From NCBI GenBank assembly GCA_907163375.1, contig CAJQUW010008650.1:1-64000 (forward strand): a stretch of DNA of 64,000 nt, written 5' to 3'. The notes under the pieces are model-generated. The model did no database searches. It was given only the letters and a program-made list of their open reading frames with translations, and was not told the origin of the DNA. The position numbers and the translations under genes were made by a program. Source of the DNA: Prostheceraeus crozeri (lineage: Eukaryota; Platyhelminthes; Polycladida; Euryleptidae). This document shows, in pieces, positions 28,026 to 42,113 of the stretch; positions within the stretch are counted from its first letter, which is position 1; the number at the start of each line of letters is the position of its first letter.

Positions 28026-28619
28026 GAAAATGATAAATTTGATAAGTCTAACTGAAAGTATGATCGGTAAGTATGAAGAAACTGAAGGCAAATGATATGT
28101 CTTGTAATGATTAAACATCATGTCAAGTTATAGATTTTGTTAGCTATCACGAATGCAATACCGGACTTAATTTCACTCGTCCCATGGCATGAAGTATTCG
28201 AAATGAGTGAGATCAAGTGGTTGTCTGTCACTAATATGACAAGAGAAAGTAGGATGGTCTCGCTTAGTCAATGTGTAACCAGGACAGTGTGCGTCGCCTT
28301 GGGAAATTTGCTCGATCGATAGCAGGCTGCGCAAGCTTATGTCGTCTGTTGATGTTTGGATCAGCTGACCTATTGTTCACGGGGGAGACTGAGTAACGAA
28401 CGATGATTGATAAAAGGTCATTTACATTGCTTATCGCTAGCAGTCGTTATGTGTGCGCCATGAAACAATGGGCTGCTGCCGTTTACTCCGACGAATCATA
28501 TCGTTATGTTGAGAGCATTCATCTTTCTCTCAGGACAGAAATTAATCTCTGAGGCTGCGGTCTCCTACTATGAGCTACCGAATATAGTGTATAAGTACAT
28601 ATGTACATAGGAGTGTGTA
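28026..28619. other. No gene recognised
   Basis: Intergenic; nothing recognisable. Confidence 0.35.
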
Positions 28620-29095
28620 AAATATAGGTGCGATATCGATATTTTTATGAAAAGTACGGTAGGGAAAATCAATATTCTAAACGATATTTAACATCGACAT
28701 ACATTCTTTAATATGGACTATATCGATACCTGTATTATCGATAGCAACTTATCATCAATATTACACCAATACTTATAACGATATCATTATCACTGATTAT
28801 GTCGGTAATACTACTAGTGTATGCCTAAATATTGATCTTGTCATCAACATATACGTATATATTGATATTAGAGCCAATATGATCATTTGACACCAATTTC
28901 AAGATTTATCAAGATAGATAGCATTGTTAAAAATAATACCGATGTCATCATCGGTGATGATATTGACATTCACATCGTTATTGTTATCGATATTTTTATC
29001 AGTATTATTTCTAGAAATATCGATATTATTGGTATCGGAAAAATACCGATAATATCGATATTATCGTATCGGTATCGATATCGTTTTAACCCTAT
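28620..29095. repeat. TATCGATA-type degenerate simple repeat
   Basis: Dozens of overlapping GATAT/ATCGATA words in both orientations, partly spelling an ORF of Ile/Asp residues at 28887-29102 that should not be taken as coding. Confidence 0.6.
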
Positions 29096-29168
29096 TATTT
29101 AACAGGAGGGGAGAAAGTTTTAACACGGGGGACCTTGCCCTGCCCCCCACCCGCTGGCGACGGGCCTG

Positions 29169-29976
29169 GTAACAGATATCTCTCCGTAAATTTTAATGCG
29201 TGGCTCATTCAATTTATATTCCAACTGACAGACAATCCTCTCGATTTAAGTTTATTATCTGCCTTCCAACTGTGCGGTGTTAAATGTGTTCATTATCGAT
29301 TTCATGTCCTAAATTACACATAATCACACAGAATTAGATTGCTTAAGCGGTGTCACTTTGCTAGAAGTGCAAACTGATTCAAAACGATGGCACATGCAGG
29401 AACCTACTAAGTGGTCAAAAAGAAATTTTTATGCCTTAGGGAGATTAAAAAATCGCCGTGCGTCGCCTGCGGATTGCTCTGAATTCCTCCAAAATGCTCC
29501 GATCGCCACAACTCTTTCAGATTCGATGAATTCAGATCATTGCTCAAAAACTTTCCCAATAATGTTGGGCCCTCCAATCATTTCAAAAAAAGTTAGCAGG
29601 CGCACGAAAAAAACGTTCACAAACTTCTCTGTAGAACTTGACATCGTCTGTGTCTCTTTGCTGTGTGATCCGGTTGATAACAGTCACTGAAACTTCACAC
29701 AATTTGGCGTTTTAAATGTTGAACTGGCTACAATGATGTCTACAGTTCTGCATAAGTTATTGTTTTCATTGACGTTCGAATCATTTCATTCAGCATGTCC
29801 GTATTGCCTTCTTATCTCATTCCACGTCCCCATTGATGAATGTTGAAGAGATAATAGACTCTGTATCCTGCGATCCTTATCAATCCTTGCGATATTGAGC
29901 TCTCAGGTAGCACTCTCCCACGCAGGCTCCCACGGAGGCACATCTGAGAGCACGTGATTCCCTCAGGGTCAAAAAT
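29169..29976 (+). repeat. Composite of dispersed repeat families C, A and B
   Basis: In order: family C (29169-29290, as 18680-18800), family A 5' half (29328-29580) and part of its 3' half (29585-29732), then family B (29733-29976, nearly identical to 18975-19213). Family A ends CACAGAATTAGA / TCTAATTCTGTG. The junction A/B at 29732 suggests insertion or recombination between dispersed copies. Confidence 0.65.
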
Positions 29977-30367
29977 GATTCATCACTGCTCTCAAGGTCG
30001 CTCGCTAATCCGCAAATGTGGAACACGTGCAGAGAAATTTATAAAAACCAGTTTTTGATGAATATGCACCGCGCGGTGAATGCAACGTAACGTTTTTAAG
30101 GAGAATCCGATGCCAAGTTAGATCAGTTTCCTGCTTTCTACTGAACTAGGCCAACCAGCAAGTGATCAGCAATGTTTCTCCGACGGGCAATTTTCCGTTA
30201 ACTGTTTCCATTTTTATGGGAGTGGTTCAGTTTGGAAAGACTTTGAGAAATCAACGCCAAATTTAAACATGAAATTTTAATCAGCGATGAAGTAGCGGTG
30301 TAGGGTCCCGTTTTGAAAAGGCATTCAAGGAAAACCTGAATATAAAGTGACCCACATACATTATACA

Positions 30368-30756
30368 AGTAGTATATAGTGTGACATCCGGCGCGACGCT
30401 TCGCTTCGCTTGCGCCGGATGTCACACTTTTGCGGGGTTTTTTCAAAATTTTCAAAAAACCAAAATTTCAAAAATTTAGGTAGACTTCAAATTTCACGTG
30501 GCCGAAGGCCGAAGGGCGAAAATTTAGGTAGTGACAAATTTTCAAAAAAAAATCAAAATTTCAAAAATTTAGGTGGTCTCAAAATATGTGAAAAAAAATC
30601 AATGTCAAAATATGTGACTACAAATCGTGAAATTTGAAGTCTACCTAAATTTTTGAAATTTTGGTTTTTTGAAAATTTTGAAAAAAACCCGCAAAAGTGT
30701 GACATCCGGCGCAAGCGAAGCGAAGCGTCGCGCCGGATGTCACACTATATACTACT
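30368..30756. mobile_element. 389-bp foldback element with Polinton-type ends
   Basis: Two arms of about 125 bp (30368-30492 and 30632-30756) are near-perfect inverted copies, starting AGTAGTATATAGTGTGACAT, including the GC-rich block CATCCGGCGC and its internal small palindrome, and a poly-A/T-rich AAATTTTTGAAATTTTG segment. The ends AGTAGT...ACTACT equal those of both large elements. Six-base flanks are TATACA and TATGCA, 5 of 6 matching, as for a slightly decayed 6-bp target duplication. No coding capacity. Confidence 0.7.
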
Positions 30757-33700
30757 TATGCAAACATTTACATGCAAGACAAATAATCATATATATGTAA
30801 TGTAGCCTACTGTACACAGATATGTGCAAAACTTCGTCTTAAATCAAATTATGCTCCGCATACATTTTGTATTGATGCAGGCCCGTTATATGCTTGCACA
30901 GTTGCACATATCAAAAACACTACACATCAACAAATTGAAAAAATTAAATGTTGGCTTGCTTATGAAGAATTCTATAATTATAATCCAAACATTGAACACA
31001 TACAAACGCAGATCACGACAACACTACTTCATTTTACAAAATTCATCAAAATCACAGAAATTTTAATAAAAGTTCGATAAACAGATTTTTTCAATTATTT
31101 TCGAATTACTTGTCCTATCAATTTCTTGTGTATGTCTTCAAGCACTCCAAAAGTTGCCTAAGTGCATCTGAATCAACTGAAAGTTGCCCTATTTCAGCAT
31201 CACTATTCAAATTCCTTGGTTGAATTGTGGATGTGATAAAGCATCATCAGCGGTTCTGCATGTCTCTGTATAGCTGTGTGTGATTCCATGATTACAGGAA
31301 TGATGGCAAAAAACAGATGCTGCCCAATTGCCCCGCATTCTCTATCCCGACAATGTTATTCAGCCCATCAGGTTGAATAGTAGCCTCACGCTTGTAGAAT
31401 TGAAGCTGATAGTATAAGCGACGACATGGTGCCGATAATTAAGGAGTCTTGCGATAACGCACCTAATATAAGTGTTATTGTTCTTAGTGTGCGTACAACC
31501 AACAGTTGAAATATTGTCGTTCAGTGAATTGGTTGTTGTTCAGTGAAGTTGAATGGCGCCACATTAAATGAGGGGCTGCTGTGATTTTTGGAGATGGGCG
31601 ATTTGACCACACCTAACTCATTGTTTGGCAATTAATGCGGGGCGCTATTTGGTGTTTCGAAGTTTGCATAGATGAGGCGGTGTTGAGGTGTGAGACAAAT
31701 TCAATGAGGGGCTGTTGACTGTTTTTTCTTGAAGGTTATTCAAAAAATAAGGTTCTTAAAGGTTCTTGAACTGTTATTCCTACCTTTCAAATACGAACGT
31801 AAATCGTGTGTCCATTGTCGTCGGTCTTCCACTATTGATATGACTTTGTTTTCTGTCAAGCGATGTCTACATATGTAGACTGGTGGGCCGATGAGGGTTA
31901 ACTTGAATATATTTCAGTCTGATTGCATCATATTAAGTGTGACTGAATCATCTCTTTTAAAGTATGCAAATTTCAGATAGCAACTCGCTTTAACCAGAAG
32001 TCCAATATTAGAAATAATAAAATGCGGGGCGGCTCCTTCTATTTTCGGAGATGTGTCATGACAGAACAATGAAGGGCAAGATTAAGCAAAAAAAGGGGGT
32101 TTTCCTAAGAGAGTCGGAGATTCGCAGCTTCATTTGAGAGGGGCGTAAAAGTCAGACACTAAGAACAAGGTAGTTGTCGCCATAGAGGTAGAATATCTTC
32201 CCTGGCTTCGCCCTCGTCTAACTTTCATGAGCGACAACTATCACTTGTCGCTAAATGTTAAAGGAGACGTCCAAGAAACAAGAAGTGGAATCAAAGTTGA
32301 CGCTGATTGATATCGTTGCTTGTTTCAATAGCTACTTTCGAATCAAACCGAATTACTAAGCCGTAAAGCAGTTGACTAATTACCATAAAAATTGATGGAA
32401 TCAATTCACAACTTTACACAGAGAATGAACAAGGTATTAAGTGAATACTGTCAATACTATACACGCTACGTCAAAATTCAATGCAGTCATTATTAGTGAT
32501 CCTTTAACTGACCTGACCTCATCTAACTGCTTTTACTGCTAGGGTACGCATGTATTTTCCATCTGTGTTCTCAAATTTGTCTAAAATCTGCAAAAATAAA
32601 TCAATCGTCACAAAACTTCTACCAACATGCAAAACATTGTCGAAATCGGAAGAGTACTTGAAGTCTTGACCCTCACTATTATAAAGTTCAATTTCATTAT
32701 AATTTAATTAAATAATATAATATCATTAAAGATTAAGTAATTAATTGACTAAATTTATTAATTTAATTAATTAATTAATTAATTAAAAATTATATTAAGC
32801 AATTACTAATATTAAATTAATTTGATATTTATTTTAATTATAATTCGTGTGCGCATTATTCTCTCTCTTCGTCTTCATATCCTCCTGATGCGGCCTTCTT
32901 CACGAGCTGATGTCGTGTAATGAAATTATTGACGTTATATGCCACAGTCAGATCAAGCTGCTATTTTTCCGTACACTTGCATCCATGCGGTGGATGCATG
33001 CAGGGATGGTCAAAAATTAATTGACCTCGGTTAGTAGGCCACATTGCTTTTCTAATTTAGACTCTTCAGTCTTTTGCTTCTCACAATTATAGCAAGTATT
33101 TCAGATTGCATTTCAGGTTGGCAAGCAAAAAACAACAACGTCAACCTTCGGCCCAGTGGGGGGGCGATCTCCTACCGAAAATTGTATCTAGCTCCTCAAC
33201 GAAGGAAGATGCGAACTCCAAATTATAGATTCTGTATTTTCTGTGTATTCCACAGCTTTTCACCATTTGTGAATGATATCGGTTCAATACTTTCGTCACA
33301 ATGAGATTTCAAAAATTTGTCGAATTTTGGTTACTTCTATTCTTTCCCCTTACATTTTCCAATTTTTCCAAATTCATCAAATTTCGTCAAACTTTGTCAC
33401 ACTGGATCTGGATTAGACTTGATCTGTCACTAAGTGATAGCACAACACTACTGAGAAGTCTAACGTGACCACTGGGATGAAGGATTGGTCCTTTGGATAC
33501 TCAGTTAGAATGTAAGATGCCGCTGTGATCATAAACTTCGTGCGATTGTTGTCTACAACTCCACACTACAGAGAACGGCACAGCAAGTGCTGTGAAGTTT
33601 CTACAAACCACAGGAATTTTACACACAACGGTTACAACTCAAACATTTTAAAATTGCGTAATGCGGTGCTAAGTGGAAAAGAGAAAACTCTCTGTTAGGG

Positions 33701-34780
33701 CATCCCTGATATGGTCACAGACCGACGGTAAAAGAGCAACAAAACCACAGATTATTGCCACTTGCTGAAGCCCGCATTTATTGACTAACGCGAGTATTCT
33801 CCGTAACTTGTTCAGTGTCTTGACAGAAAGAATTTCATTGAGAAAACACAGATAACGTCCCTCTTTGTAGAAATTGCGTAATGAAACTTATGAGAATGCC
33901 AACCTGTTTGATTGTAGACGAGGAAATTATTAGGTAAGAGAAACCTGGGCTCTGGCACGGCTCTGGTCAATTGCAGACATTATGGAGTCTGAAATTTAAC
34001 GTTGCGCAACGTGAAAAGGGAAATCTGGATTTTCATACTATTCATACAACTTGTCATCCAACGCTATAAAGAGATGAACAATTTACATCGATGAAAGGAT
34101 AACTAACCGAGATTTTAGTTGTCGCACGGTGTGGTCACTTTATTCCCTTCTCGTGGAATAAGAGAAGATCGTTGACGATGCAATGCAACACTCGCGGTTG
34201 TCAACAACAAAAATTGGGAAGAATGGAAGTAACGAATTTTGCACCATTACCGCTTTGAATGTTTTCAGGTGTCCCTAGGAATATCAAAACTACTCGAAGT
34301 TAATAGAAGAAAGTGTTCTCGTGTCAATTAAACAGGATTTGATAATTCCCTTGTAGATTCTATTTAGACTTCGACGTTTTGAATTCAAAATTCAAAATTT
34401 AAATGGCTTCCTAGATAGGACAAGAAATGATACCCATAGTGAAAAAGTCTTCTTTTTGACCTTTGACCTGTACAGTGACCTTGAGTATCAAAACAATAAT
34501 GATATTTTGACTGGTCATGAAGAGAGCTTTCATTTCGTGCATTTTGTTTTGACTTTGGACCTTTATTATGGGAAATAAGCAAGGAGGCGAGCAGGTCGCG
34601 TTTGTCAAAACACCTCATTTGGGCGAGAGCTAATATTGATTACTGCTATGCTTTCTATTTATTATTTAATTTGTTTTTACTATTTTTTATCATCATTGTT
34701 TTTCATCCTCGTTATTCATGGATTCCTACTTTAGAATAGAATTACATTTCCTCCACGACAAGTGTGGTTACTTCATTAAA
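30757..34780. other. No gene recognised; AT-rich core at 32690-32850
   Basis: Four kilobases without credible coding sequence. 32690-32850 is nearly pure A/T with a (TTAA)n run. Loosely similar G-rich words (AATG[AC]GGGGC) recur at about 31566, 31637, 31702 and 32023, maybe a decayed repeat. Confidence 0.35.
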
Positions 34781-34981
34781 TCAATTGGCGGAACAAAAAA
34801 TGTGAAGAGAAAGTTTAAAACTTTTATGGGTCTCTTGGTTGATGATCTCACAAGGCAACTCATTCCATTTAGAGATAACGTAGACTGAAAAGCTATTCTC
34901 CCAAACTTTGCACTTTGTGACCGATGGATTTTTCAATGATCTCCGCAGATCTTCAGTCAAAATAAGTCGCTTCACGTTCAA
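34781..34981 (-). pseudogene. LINE ORF2 C-terminal fragment
   Basis: The frame contains SFSVYVISKWNELPCEIINQ and FKLSLH, equal to the F..R.I..WN.LP..I......FK..L terminus of many LINE reverse transcriptases. Only this terminal segment of about 65 codons is recognisable, so it is a 5'-truncated relic. Confidence 0.55.
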
Positions 34982-37900
34982 TCATTTCAATGGTGACATC
35001 ACAATGAATCGATTCATAGTCGGTATACTTTTCCTAATTGCTGACCTACTGTGCTATGAGTTGCCTGCATGTATCTTGTTACCCTTTCTCCGTATTTCCC
35101 GTTACAATACATCAATAAATCAATACATCAATAACGTTAAAAACTCAACATCAACAACAAAAACCACGTGAAATATCATATGATTGAACTGAAACTTTTT
35201 TTGAATTGATTAATATAGATCCAAGCCCAAAAAATCCGATCATTTTTCATTTGAGGTGGTTGTTAACTATCAAAAACAAATGATAATACATAGATGAAAT
35301 AAATGTTTAATTATTATGATTGGTGCGAATGTTTATCGAATACAAATATTTTTAGCACAAGATAACACAAACATCGACACGCTATTCGCTGCTGAGATTC
35401 AGCAAATAATTTGTTCAAGGTCATGTTGTCATTACCTTTTACTTTTGTAAGTAATATGTAAAGGTACTCACCAATTTTCTGTTGGATATCCAAAATTTGA
35501 AGAGCGAAGAAATACGGATGACAAGCGTGTAGCACCTTCATATTTTAGTGAAATATTCCCTACAGATTTCACCATCTTTATCAATAAATCATTCAAAATT
35601 GGAGAGCCTACCCGAGCCCCCCCGGAACTGGGCCATGAAGAAAGTGGGTAGGCTCGGCCCCCCCCGGGGACCCCCCCCGAGCGTACCCCTGCCTTTCTCC
35701 GTATTTTCCGTTGCGTTCCCGTGGCGCGGTAACGTAATAGCGCGCCGTCAGTGCGATTCGAGGTTTAATTTAATAGCACGCATTGAACAAAACAACTGTA
35801 CAGGCCTACCTGTATATTAATGATATTAATGAATTTTAATAAAAGTATTGTTAAGCGTTTCCAAGCAAATTCAAATTTCAAAATAGGCAGTAGTTAATTA
35901 AATACATATGTATTTAATCCAATCACGTTTTGTGGGAACTGGAGAGTGAACTGCAATATGCACAATAGTCCCACGCATACTCAAGTCTCCGGCAAGGAAT
36001 CTGCTCTTTAGTCTCTGCAATCGAGAAGTTGAAAAATTATTATTATTATTACACAAACAATTAGTAGTGCAAAATATTTTTCTTTAAATGAAACACTTTC
36101 TTTTTAAAAACCTTAATATTGACCTAAGACGTCTATTTTTCATTATCTTTATCATAATAACAGAGGTCAATGGCGAATTACCAAAATTACAAAATGATCT
36201 GTTAATAGATTAAATTATATGTAGTTTGAGCAATAGACTTACCACACGAAGTTTGCCATTTCGACTCTCGAGAGCGTTATTCGTCTTTATTCCACTGTCA
36301 TTATCGAAATGACACCAGATATCTCGCGAAAACATTGCGTCGATATCATCCACGTAGGTATTGGTGACGTCGTCAACGAACTTCTGACAACTCGGGGAAA
36401 GCTATAATACGTGCTTCCTGAGCTTCCTGAGTGCTTCTTGAGTCCATACAATGTTCTCAAACAACCTAATATTTTACTTTTGTCTCTGATGTGACATTTG
36501 GTGCGCAGGTGTGATCGAAGCTATAGGAAGGCCTGTCATCTATACAAAATCACCGAGTGAAACGAAAATCCTTTTTTCACTATCACGGTTCACTCCCTCA
36601 ACTATTACAAGCTTTGCACGCACTGCTGTCTCTGTACTTTGGTTTGACGGAGGAAGTTGACATCAGGACAGTGACAGCTATGCAGGAGAATAAATAATTT
36701 GTTTGTATTATATTTCGGGTCTAATAATTGGCCGGAGTCCTATCATTTGATGGGAATCCGACTCCGACTCCTCATCCCTGTTTTGTATAGGAGCTGTGCG
36801 AGAAGGCAGCGTGCACAGACTGCGAGTTGATCAATGCATCTAGATAACACCAATGAATGCGGCGATGCCTCACCGTTGTTAAAACTCTTTAGATGTAATT
36901 TCCCTAGATTTAATGGCTTTCCACTGGGTTTTATGCGATATTCAGAGCCCAAATTATCCTCATTCTTGGGAAGGATAAAAATTGTTAATTTAGCGAATTT
37001 AAGCGAGGCATTCACCGCATCTATTGACCGCACGCCACTGATAGTGCACCTATGCATTAATCATTGATCCCCGTCATCGTAACTATATTTAGTGTCAGAC
37101 TAGAATGTGTTAGTAGGAACTGGCGACTATAAGTAATTCTGCCGCTTTGATTATTCCTCTTTGGGCCGCTGTTACACAGAAAAAAGGCGTCTTCCATCTT
37201 CCATTTGGGATTTCCCTTTAATTGCATGTAGAAAAGAATGCAACCTATCACACAGGAAAAGTCATCAGCCACAAGTCATCTTCTATCTTCCATCGTCCGT
37301 CACGCTGTCGCACAGGAAAAGTCATAACTCATAAGGCGTCGTCGATCGGACATAAGGCACGAAATTATGCGGCTGAGGAACTTCATTTCCATAAGCCGTC
37401 AGCCCGCGAGCATTGAGATAGAGAAGGGGAGAGAGCTAACTGACAACAATCACGCGTGCTGCGAGTTTCTGCACTGACAATAATGATCAAATGCGCTCTA
37501 CGCCTCGATCTACAGATGAGATCTAATCTCGATCTGATTTCATTTCAAAGAGATTTAGAGATCATTGCTTCACACTGTAGGTAGGACCATTTATAAAATT
37601 TTAGGAACTGTTATTCATATCATTCAACATAAGCAATGTTAATACAGTACATAGAATGCAATAAGACAGTGATAAGATAATCGCACCCGGTAAATTAAAT
37701 TTCCTTTCTCTTTGTAAAATCCCTTCTCCCCTTCTCTATCTCAATGGCCGCGAGACAGTTCTAAAAATAGAACAACGTGCAGTGACGTCAGACGGAAGAT
37801 TTAGGAAGCTGTCATTTGCGAACACAGATTTAGAGGGGAACAGATCAACTGCTTTCCGCAATTCACGCCGACGACGTTGAAGCCCGCCGATCGGTGTTTA

Positions 37901-40223
37901 CTTTGATGACAATTTGCGATAGACAGGCAAGAAATGTGTTGGTCAGAACGGATGCCTATCGCGTTGAGGCGATAATATCTCACATTTTTGACACTTTGAT
38001 GATACTGCTCATGTATGTGACGTATCTGTATGTTACGTCTATTTTGAGATAAATTGATGTCGACATGCATCATTCTACAACAATTCTGTAGGGCTGCTTA
38101 GCGGGAATTTAGATTTAATGAAATGATAAGTCGTCAGTCGTTACAGATGTTTACTTCAGATATCGCAATAAGTGAGATGCGCTAAATCTGACTAGCTGTT
38201 ACTTTTTCATGATAATTCCAATGCAATGATGACTTCATGTTGTGTTCCTCAGTGTACGAACAAAGTATCGAACGGCTAACTTTTTACTTCAAATCGGCAA
38301 CGAGAAATTGAAGAAAACATTCAATGAGAAAGAGTCTGTGGATTTGAGCGTGGCCCAATCAGTGCTGGAAACGACTCACGAAAAGTTAACGGTCGTTCAA
38401 TACAAAATTGAAAAAACAGAGTAAACAGGGAAAGTTGGACAAAAGGAAAGAAACTCTATGTGTTTTTAAAGTTCAACTCGTCTTAAAATCTACCCTTTCT
38501 TAAAGCAGGTTCATGATTTGAACTTTCTCGGTTGTATACATCTCAATACCGAATTTTCTGAGTTAAATGAATAAAAACTGAAAGCTTAGTGTGTATAAAT
38601 GAATTTGAATGATAAAGTACATACACGCTAACATCAATGAAACCCAAACGTTGGCCATCCTTAATGATACTTCTAGATATCGGAAAAGGTTCTCAGTTTT
38701 ATTTTGATTTAACCTATCGCTTTTCGTAATTTGTCTGTCTGTCATAATATATATTCTAAAATTTGATCAACTGTTTTTACCAATAATTATTCTGTAGATA
38801 TTTTCTATTCCTATAGTTTATCTGCTACTAACATTTGGTATTTATTGTTGATTGCTCATAAATTTTTGTTACCAAATCGATTGTAGTTCATAATATGAAA
38901 CCAATTTTGTTGATCTTTGCAAGGATTAATAATTTTTCAGTAATACAAATTTTATTTTCTTATGTTGCATGAGGAAAATCCTATACTTTCCGATAATTTG
39001 CTGGAAAAATCTTATATTTCTTCAATATCTTCCGAAAAAATCCTATACTTCCAATTTTTTAGTTATAGTGTCTGATCTAATCTTGGAGTATGGATACATG
39101 CTCATTGAAAAATGAATCATTCTGCGATGAATAGGAATTAAACTTAGATATAAATGAATTAATCTAAAAGAGGTTTAATATCCTGGGCACTTTATTCCCT
39201 AATTGATAAGCAAGTGACACAATCCATTGAGTTTGCTAACTTTGTTGACAAAGAAATCATTTGACAACATGACAATGATGGTTTTCAAGTATGTTTACCC
39301 TGGAAAAGTCATCGCTGTAATCATGTCGCGATTTGTTTCTTGTCCGTCTATCGCACATCAGTGTCTCTCCCGTCCTGTGTTTACGGGCTTCACGCAGTTG
39401 TGTAAATAGTTCATCTGTTTCCTCTCTAAATCTGTGTTTGCGAAGAGATGCAGCCAGAAAACAGCCTTTGTTCGAACGAGGACGAGGATCAAGACGGTAG
39501 TCGTAGCAACGGTAAATAGTGTAAAACAATGCTGACTGTTTCGGAAATGGATTTCTCTAGTCTGACTGCGGTCCGTGGAGAGGGCAGATGATTAGTTGTA
39601 GACGTGACGCTAACATGTTAGAGGTCAAGATAAAGTAATAAAGAGTTGAATATTTCTTTGGTTTTCATTGCATTCACCTTTTTATGCATATTGTGGTCAC
39701 TTGAGGACGATCCAACTCGCTTCTTTTGATACACAGCAATGCTGATCCCAAAGCGGCAAAAATTTGTGACCCAAAGAAAGAAGAGATCAATGCAATTATA
39801 CTGGCATCTCTCCTGACTTTGTATGATCCCTAGAACACCCGCAAATTGCATTTAGAGAAAAAAATGAAAAAATCTTTAATTTTGAAAATATTTTAAGTAT
39901 TAAAGGGTTAACATGAGAAGATAGCCAAAATACGTCATGGACATGACATTAGGCTACAACACACAATACTCCTCACTTGTTGTATTGAACTTTCACCAGG
40001 CCTGCATATCTCAGGTTCTAACTATTGTTATCCACAAGTTTTCATCTTCGGAAATGTTTACAAACTGTTTTCATTATCTAAAAAACAATATAGAAAAGAA
40101 CAATTAAAAAAATGATGCTCTTTGAGTTAGAAGACTTGTTTTAAATTGAGACCATGTTTTTCATGCAAACAAATTTTCGTGGATACCAGGACACCCACAT
40201 GATTATAAGGCATGTTTATCAAT
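34982..40223. other. No gene recognised
   Basis: Five kilobases of intergenic sequence. Noted items: C- and G-runs near 35620-35690; a two-copy word CACAGGAAAAGTCAT at 37251 and 37311; small ORFs of 60-104 codons with no recognisable domain. Confidence 0.35.
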
Positions 40224-40250
40224 GAAAGAAAGAAAGAAAGAAAGAAAAAA
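40224..40250 (+). repeat. (GAAA)n microsatellite
   Basis: About six perfect GAAA units. Confidence 0.8.
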
Positions 40251-40814
40251 TGCTTTATTCACTGTCAATACAAAAGCGGTATATGACATTATTTTGCGAT
40301 ACATGTCGATGAAAAATCGTTGTACGGCGATTTTGTGAAAATATCTGTAGTATAATCTAGCACTGAAAATTCATTTATATTTCACAGTGCGATGATCTCT
40401 ATGATTATTGCTTCCATAATGAAGTCTATGCTTTCCAGAGAGTGTATGAACTTCAGGTAGTGCAATAAACTGTCATCATTGCACTCCTTCATTGGAATAC
40501 ACTATCACATAGAACTTTCTTCATCCTCTAAAACGGTGAATTCTACATGGAAATCTCAAGAAATACTGTTGATATCTACAATTCCATAAGAAATAGAGGA
40601 AGACTTGACTGCTTCAAGGTTGCGATGGTCATAGATTTATTTACGCTATTTATCCAACTAGTGCATGATTGCTTCTTTATAGCATTCCACGTTAGATATC
40701 TCAAATGCCCAAGCCCGTAGGGTGAGAGCTATTTAAATCTAACGAGTTCGAATGCTATGATGAAGCAATCTCATGCACGAGTTGCGTAGAGAATTTTATT
40801 TGACGACGTGCTAT

Positions 40815-41199
40815 GATGATGAAGGACAGATTGTGATTGACATGTCTATGATGATCAAGGACAGATTGTGATTGACATGTCTATGATGATCAAGGACAGA
40901 TTGTGATTGACATGTCTATGATGATCAAGGACAGATTGTGATTGACATGTCTATGATGATCAAGGACAGATTGTGATTGACATGTCTATGATGATCAAGG
41001 ACAGATTGTGATTGACATGTCTATGATGATGAAGGACAGATTGTGATTGACATGTCTATGATGATGAAGGACAGATTGTGATTGACATATCTATGATGAT
41101 CAAGGACAGATTGTGATTGACATGTCTATGATGATCAAGGACAGATTGTGATTGACATGTCTATGATGATCAACGACAGATTGTGATTGACATGTCTAT
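40815..41199 (+). repeat. 35-bp minisatellite, 11 units
   Basis: The unit begins GATGATCAAGGACAGATTGT and ends GATTGACATGTCTAT (35 bp). The array is 385 bp, exactly 11 units, with a few substitutions (GATGATGAAGG in three units, CAACG and ACATAT in others). No spacers and no coding frame because 35 is not a multiple of three. Confidence 0.95.
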
Positions 41200-41455
41200 G
41201 ATTATCAAGAGTATTTGAATAGAAATTTAGCTTCATCAATCGTGAAAATATCTATTCACAGACCTAGTCTATACTAAAGCAGGACAAGAGCACTCATAAT
41301 TGGCATAGATTGCGTTCCTTCCAGTGCATTGGAGAAAATATTATCTCCCGCGCGGGCAATAATCTGCTTTACATAAAGTGATAGAACGAATAAAGTTGCT
41401 TACACAACTCGTGCAAAGATCTTCATTGCATTATTCTCGATCAACAAACTCTACC

Positions 41456-42113
41456 AGTAGTAATCCCCTGACAAAATCAAGTGCAAAATGAGGAGCAATG
41501 CTGACTCATCCTCTCCTCTGGTGAGAGGAAGGAGGTCGCCAAGGATGTGATGGAAGGATGGGTCCGAGAGGAGAAAACGGGTCCCTACCCCCTTCCCTCT
41601 GGAAGGAAGGAAGCAGGAACTGTGAGGCAAGGGGTGGGAAGGAAGTCGGTGGGAATGTGGGAAGGCTAGAGTGAGAAAAGGTGGGTGTTGGTGGTTTTGG
41701 GATGAGAAAAGTTGGAAATCGTCATGAAAGAGGGTTCGGATGTGAAATTGGAGGTCAGATTTGGAATTTACGTGAAATTTTGGGTAGGGAAGGAAGGCAG
41801 GGAGGAGTTTTCCTGAGAGACAAGGGGTGGAATCTCTGAAAACGACAGAGTTGGAAAAGTCAGGTTTTTTTGATGTTTTGGGATTAGAAAAGTCGTTTTT
41901 CGACATGAAGGAGGTCTCGGATGGCAAAACGGAGTGCAAATTCGGACGTTTTGGCCAATGTTGGGTTAGGAAGGATGTTTCCAGCGACATCGGAGAGAAG
42001 AAGTTCTGACCTCCCCCCTCCCGGCAGCGATCTTCCAACTTTGGCTGTAGGGATCGTAGAAAGTCGTGCAATAGCTCGTCTGAAAGCTGAGAGTGAGACA
42101 AATTCAGTGGAAA
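41456..42113 (+). repeat. Left terminal inverted repeat of element 2
   Basis: Positions 41456-41856 are nearly identical to the complement of 56842-57243. 41857-42010 match the complement of about 56370-56540, and 42010-42113 match one unit of the right-hand array (GCTGAGAGTGAGACAAATTC). It contains a single G-tract motif, written CCTCCCCCCTCC on this strand, at about 42009-42022. The 254-codon minus-strand ORF over this region is a by-product of the repeat. Confidence 0.85.

Noticed and set aside
28887-29102. 71-codon ORF rich in Ile and Asp
   Set aside because: Translation of a TATCGATA-type simple repeat.
35548-35820. C/G-run region with a 90-codon Pro-rich ORF
   Set aside because: The G/C runs lack the GTCAGC motif of the element ends, and the ORF shows no recognisable domain.
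39257-39529. 90-codon minus-strand ORF with basic residues
   Set aside because: No motif that I can assign; likely chance in intergenic DNA.
40815-41199. Regular repeats resembling a CRISPR array
   Set aside because: The units are directly tandem without unique spacers, and the setting is a eukaryotic genome.
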